Part shown: positions 21,378-24,414 of the stretch, one piece after another | How positions within the stretch are numbered: the first letter of the stretch is position 1 | How the letters are laid out: the number at the start of each line of letters is the position of its first letter | From: QQUD01 sp039029915 | GTDB taxonomy: Bacteria; Chloroflexota; Anaerolineae; Promineifilales; Promineifilaceae | Length of the DNA: 24,414 bases | Assembly: GCA_039029915.1 (NCBI GenBank) | Contig: JBCCFD010000065.1 | Span: 1-24,414 of the forward strand | Direction of reading: 5' to 3' | The notes under the pieces: generated by a model | Told to the model about the DNA's origin: nothing | Databases searched by the model: none | What the model saw: only the letters and a program-made list of their open reading frames with translations | Position numbers and translations under genes: made by a program

Positions 21378-23195
21378 TTAATCAGTCTCTTCTTCAGCCA
21401 TCTCAAGCACAATCGCTTCTAATACAGCTAACCTTGCTTCTAGCTCTTCATTTTTTGACTCAAGCTCTTCAATCGTTGATTGCTGCGTTACTAACTCTGA
21501 TCGGAGAAATTCAATCTCAACATTTTTCTGCTCAATCGTTTTATTCAGCTCTTGCACCGCAGCAACGGCAACGCCAGCTAAATCACGCGGGGAAATATGT
21601 TTATTATCCGCACCGACACCAAAGATATCTGCAAAATCTTCAGAAGTTGGCCCCACATGCTGAACAGAATCATCATCCGCTTTATAGTTATAGAAATATA
21701 TTGGCAGAGCCATAATTTGGTGCAAGATTGATTCATCTGTTTCAACAAAGTTTTCTTTTAAGCCACGGCTGGATGCATCGCTCAATGTCCCGCTAATGAT
21801 TAGGTTTCCCGACGTGGTTAATGTAAATACGGTTGACGCACCAGGGCCTATTTCTACCTGCCCACTTTCAAGAATTCGAAACTCGTTGCCACCAGAGCCA
21901 AGCTGGTTGACGACAAAGTTGCTCCCACCAGTCGTCCCATAAACGCCTGATTCCCACGCAACGTTTGATACATTATTAGTAAATCGAATATTTGGAGAGC
22001 CATTATTTTCTAAATGAATTAACGTTCGGTTGGTTGTTGATCCAGCGCTTTCTTGCACATGAAGCTGAGCGGTGCCGTTTGACCGAACAATATGAATGGG
22101 CGCATCGGGGGCATTCGTTCCAACACCAACATCACCACTTGCTTCAATAGCTAAACTATTAGTCGGCGCAGCTGGATAAATTCTAAAAGGCAGTTCCGAG
22201 CCGTTTGTCGTGTCTCGAATAAAAAAGTTAGCTTCGTTACCTGCCATATCCCAAGTTTGGACAGAAAAGCCACTAGACCCATCTTGTTCTAAACGAACGG
22301 TAGGCGTATTTCCCGATTGGACATGCACATCAACAACTGGAGTTGATGTGCCAATACCAATACGGCCACCATCGTCGACGTACAAAGAGTGACTTGGAGC
22401 AGACGCTTCAATCGTAAATGGGATTCTACCAGCGGTAATATCCTCAATTGAGAATTTATTCATACCGCCATTGGTGCTTTCGTTAAAGGTAATTTGCCAA
22501 TCAGTCGATGGAAAACTGGCAGAATTGCTGGTATCAACCGCCCTTATTCGAAGATTATTTTCTTTCAGGCGAAGTGTATCAAAGCCAAAGCTTTCTCCAT
22601 TCACACAATCTAACCCAGCGCAAATGCTCCCGCCCACAATAAGATCATCTAATATTTGCTGATCATTCGGCACAATGATTCCATCACCAGCCCCATCCTG
22701 AACCGCAAAATCAGATGTTTCCTCTAATGTTGAAGATAGGAATTTACCATCTGAAATAGATAAATAGCCAGAAATATAAAGGTCTGATTCGTCAGGTATT
22801 TGCCCAGTTGTCGTTAAGTAAGCAATATATTCACTCCGCTCTTCAACGGTTGAGAGAGCGACTAATTCAGCCTTCATAGCCGGTGCAAGATAAGGGGTCA
22901 ATTGGATTTCATAAGTGTACGTGCCTGATTGAAGCGCAATCCCTGATTCGTCAATTGACTCAAAAGAAGGAAATTCATTTACCGGAAACTCTCTCTGATA
23001 AACAAAATGATTAGGGCCTGTTATAGTTAATATTGCTGATTCGTAACGAATTCGCGTTCTCCATTCGACCTGAGTATTGTTCCCTCGCGGGTCAGTTCGA
23101 TTTGTATCTACTTGTTGGCCAATTACAGTCACAGGGGTAAGAAAAAGGAGCAGAAAGGATGAAAGAACCAGTAAGATCGTTGATTTGCGTTTCAT
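21378..23195 (-). CDS. Secreted fibre-like protein with a C-terminal S74 (endosialidase-type) intramolecular chaperone
   Basis: 605 residues. A signal peptide (residues 1-26, hydrophobic LLVLSSFLLLFL then a likely cleavage after Ile-Gly) precedes a beta-rich stalk with recurring Gly-Ile-Gly-Thr and Val-Gly-Thr-Asn-Ala-Pro phrases typical of trimeric fibres. From about residue 470 it has Ser-Ser-Arg-Gly-Leu-Lys-Glu-Asn, then Thr-Ser-Glu-Asp-Phe-Ala-Asp-Ile-Phe-Gly-Val-Gly, the S74/chaperone signature, followed by a coiled coil (about 540-600). Serine and lysine five positions apart match the autocleaving dyad of phage tailspike chaperones, so self-cleavage after trimer assembly is plausible. 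GGAGGT (23202-23207) six bases before ATG 23195 fixes the start. No phage genes are nearby. It contains no ACGGCCGT. Confidence 0.85.
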   Translation of the reverse strand: MKRKSTILLVLSSFLLLFLTPVTVIGQQVDTNRTDPRGNNTQVEWRTRIRYESAILTITGPNHFVYQREFPVNEFPSFESIDESGIALQSGTYTYEIQLTPYLAPAMKAELVALSTVEERSEYIAYLTTTGQIPDESDLYISGYLSISDGKFLSSTLEETSDFAVQDGAGDGIIVPNDQQILDDLIVGGSICAGLDCVNGESFGFDTLRLKENNLRIRAVDTSNSASFPSTDWQITFNESTNGGMNKFSIEDITAGRIPFTIEASAPSHSLYVDDGGRIGIGTSTPVVDVHVQSGNTPTVRLEQDGSSGFSVQTWDMAGNEANFFIRDTTNGSELPFRIYPAAPTNSLAIEASGDVGVGTNAPDAPIHIVRSNGTAQLHVQESAGSTTNRTLIHLENNGSPNIRFTNNVSNVAWESGVYGTTGGSNFVVNQLGSGGNEFRILESGQVEIGPGASTVFTLTTSGNLIISGTLSDASSRGLKENFVETDESILHQIMALPIYFYNYKADDDSVQHVGPTSEDFADIFGVGADNKHISPRDLAGVAVAAVQELNKTIEQKNVEIEFLRSELVTQQSTIEELESKNEELEARLAVLEAIVLEMAEEETD

Positions 23196-23220
23196 AACGC
23201 TACCTCCAAGATGAGCAATT

Positions 23221-23538
23221 TTAAGTTTTCAGTCGAATAAATTTCTGAGTTGCATATTTGATTGGAAAGGGCACATCAGTGCTTCGTCTCATCAGCGCAC
23301 ATTTGAGTGTTAGAACGCCTCTCATTTTATTTTTGCGAAAACTAACTAGTACTTTTAATAAGAATTGACGAATTTCTTCTGTTATTGCCACGTAAATCAC
23401 ATAGGTTGAACGCGCTTTAATTGAAATAACTTTATGTGCGTTATCAATATAAATTTCACAAAATATTTTGAAATAAAAACGGTTAGAAATGTGAAATTCA
23501 CTTGGTGGAAACCAAAGTTTGGGCAAGTTCTTTTTCAA
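23221..23538 (-). CDS. Small basic open frame upstream of the S74 gene, doubtful
   Basis: 105 codons ending 26 bases before the S74 ATG. Codon use is AT-rich but protein-like, and the product is basic (C-terminal Arg-Met-Arg-Arg and Lys-rich tract), with no motif I recognise. Only a TTG at 23538 is available as a start and no Shine-Dalgarno precedes it; the ATG at 23559 is followed at once by TGA. It may be a real small gene, a decayed remnant, or chance. The remaining part of the gap up to 23706 shows no gene. Confidence 0.3.
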   Translation of the reverse strand: MKKNLPKLWFPPSEFHISNRFYFKIFCEIYIDNAHKVISIKARSTYVIYVAITEEIRQFLLKVLVSFRKNKMRGVLTLKCALMRRSTDVPFPIKYATQKFIRLKT

Positions 23539-23706
23539 GATGCTTTTTGGTTTTCACATTTTTCTCTATAAAATTTCAGGAAAATGTAAAAAGTGATTAG
23601 CAATAAGTTGTGTGGATACCAAAACCACAAGTCAAACGCGTCCCTCTGCACTCTACACGCTTACCTCAAATTCCTAATCCCAATATACCAATATACGACT
23701 CCCCAG

Positions 23707-24273
23707 TTACGCCGTGCCAAACGTCAGGCCTAGCTGCCTCAGCCACTTACGGTAAGCAATCGCGGTGCGATCGCTTTTAAGATGGAGTTCTTCTCTCAGA
23801 TCGAGAGGCAATAGCTCAGGGCGCTGGGATTCTACCACAGGTATATCTTCCCCTGTGACCCGATCTTGGAACTCAATAATTGACTCAGCGGACTGATCAA
23901 AACCGTAGTTCATTGACATGAGCACCCACCCTTTTGATTTGAGTTTATCAATTGGACAGACGGCGTACATCGCGGCAAAGCTGGGCCCTTTTGTTTTAAC
24001 AAAATACGCAACAAGCGGTCGAAAAACACGATAAGTGTATGTCACGACAGCACCCACACCCGTGCCATCGGGGTTAGGTTGAAAAAACTTGATCCCCTCA
24101 CTCACAACGCCTGCCTCTGAAATCTTTGCCTCGTAATCCCCAATTTCTGGCTTGTTAGGATCACCCAATGATCCTTCATGAACAAAGGGAAAATGAGACA
24201 CATCTAAAAAGTTTTCAATTACGCGCGGCGCGGCCGCGTTAAAATGGTAGGGACCGGAGGGACTGTTACGTGA
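23707..24273 (-). pseudogene. Rieske-type aromatic ring-hydroxylating oxygenase, C-terminal part only
   Basis: 188 codons, in frame from an upstream TGA (24276-24274) to TAA. The catalytic-domain features are clear: ENFLDVSHFPFVHEG, with the Asp/His of the mononuclear iron site, then Tyr-Arg-Val-x-Arg-Pro-Leu, Phe-Gln-Asp-Arg, Val-Glu-Ser-Gln-Arg-Pro-Glu and Leu-Pro-Leu-Asp-Leu-Arg-Glu-Glu-Leu-His-x-x-Ser-Asp-Arg. It is collinear with the C-terminal catalytic half of Rieske oxygenases such as vanillate demethylase or pheophorbide-a-oxygenase-like enzymes. The N-terminal Rieske [2Fe-2S] domain (CxH...CxxH) is missing: upstream of about 24262 the sequence changes. Either a truncated gene or a misjoined contig. 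GTG 24201 and other internal codons are possible but doubtful starts. Confidence 0.75.
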
Positions 24274-24414
24274 TCACTTTGGACATCAACGCCGATGCCG
24301 TGCAGGACGTGGCAGGAAAAGGTGGACTCCCCGCCAAGGTCAAAGATTTCGGCGACATCCCCGCGCTGACCAATCACCGTCGGGTAAGCCGATGGCCCGA
24401 CTCTCGGATCGATC
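24274..24414. other. GC-rich edge sequence that does not continue the Rieske gene
   Basis: About 60% G+C by my count over 24271-24414, clearly above the rest. The minus strand stays open in a frame different from the Rieske one (Gly-Pro-Ser-Ala-Tyr-Pro-Thr-Val-Ile-Gly, then Phe-Ser-Cys-His-Val-Leu-His-Gly), and the plus strand is open from GTG 24270 to the edge (Val-Ile-Thr-Leu-Asp-Ile-Asn-Ala-Asp). I recognise neither. A GCGGCCGC lies at 24230-24237, still inside the Rieske reading frame. Confidence 0.5.

Noticed and set aside
24230..24237. GCGGCCGC as a cloning-vector junction.
   Set aside because: The site lies within the Rieske reading frame (Asn-Ala-Ala-Ala), which fits the family, so it is probably natural; the doubtful point is upstream of it, near 24262.

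Overview
The window looks like a piece of a free-living bacterial chromosome at roughly mid-40s G+C, most likely Chloroflexota (Anaerolineae-like). That placement is inference: a SARP-type BTAD/STAND-ATPase/TPR regulator, large Asp-box (BNR) proteins, DUF11-type surface proteins with a CARDB tail, a lipoprotein with an acidic linker, and a palindrome, ACGGCCGT, that I count 25 times where about 0.4 would be expected. TGA serves as an ordinary stop in at least four genes here (tupB, the SDR, the GNAT and the phosphoesterase), so the standard code applies.

Layout. 1-3556: the 5' end of a Gfo/Idh/MocA oxidoreductase diverges from a polytopic membrane protein across a repeat-rich promoter region; then a small CxCG protein, a DinB-like protein and a pentapeptide-repeat protein. 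3696-5989: a complete tungstate ABC transporter, tupA-tupB-tupC, with a hairpin terminator. 6503-9667: a 1054-residue Asp-box beta-propeller protein, convergent (shared 15-bp hairpin) with a lipoprotein and a small upstream partner gene. 11278-14256: the SARP-like regulator, with 11-bp-period direct repeats upstream. 14285-17459: four minus-strand genes in the order phosphoesterase, GNAT, peroxiredoxin-like protein, SDR. 17566-17850: a tandem 112-bp structured repeat and a 34-bp perfect palindrome. 17872-23195: a seven-repeat DUF11-type exoprotein and, upstream of it, a secreted protein ending in an S74 intramolecular chaperone. 23707-24414: the C-terminal part of a Rieske-type oxygenase running into GC-rich sequence that does not continue it.

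The most important observation is the peroxiredoxin-like gene at 15195-15740 (minus). Read from its well-supported ATG (GGAGGT upstream), it contains one in-frame TGA at codon 47, in Gly-Val-Trp-TGA-Pro-Lys-Cys, exactly where this family carries the peroxidatic cysteine (W-C-P-x-C). The frame is otherwise intact on both sides, and a 14-pair hairpin begins two bases after the TGA, with its loop 16 nt from the TGA and a G in the loop, as a bacterial SECIS should have. I read this as an unannotated selenoprotein with a UxxC active site; an ordinary gene finder would cut it to its last ~128 codons.

Other points: the iterated ACGGCCGT palindrome sits in all three codon frames and at the exact centre of the 34-bp palindrome; a third, diverged copy of the 112-bp repeat lies 16 kb away near 1411-1521; and the right end has a break in gene continuity and composition that may be a real rearrangement or an assembly join. 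No rRNA, tRNA, CRISPR array, transposase or replication origin was seen.
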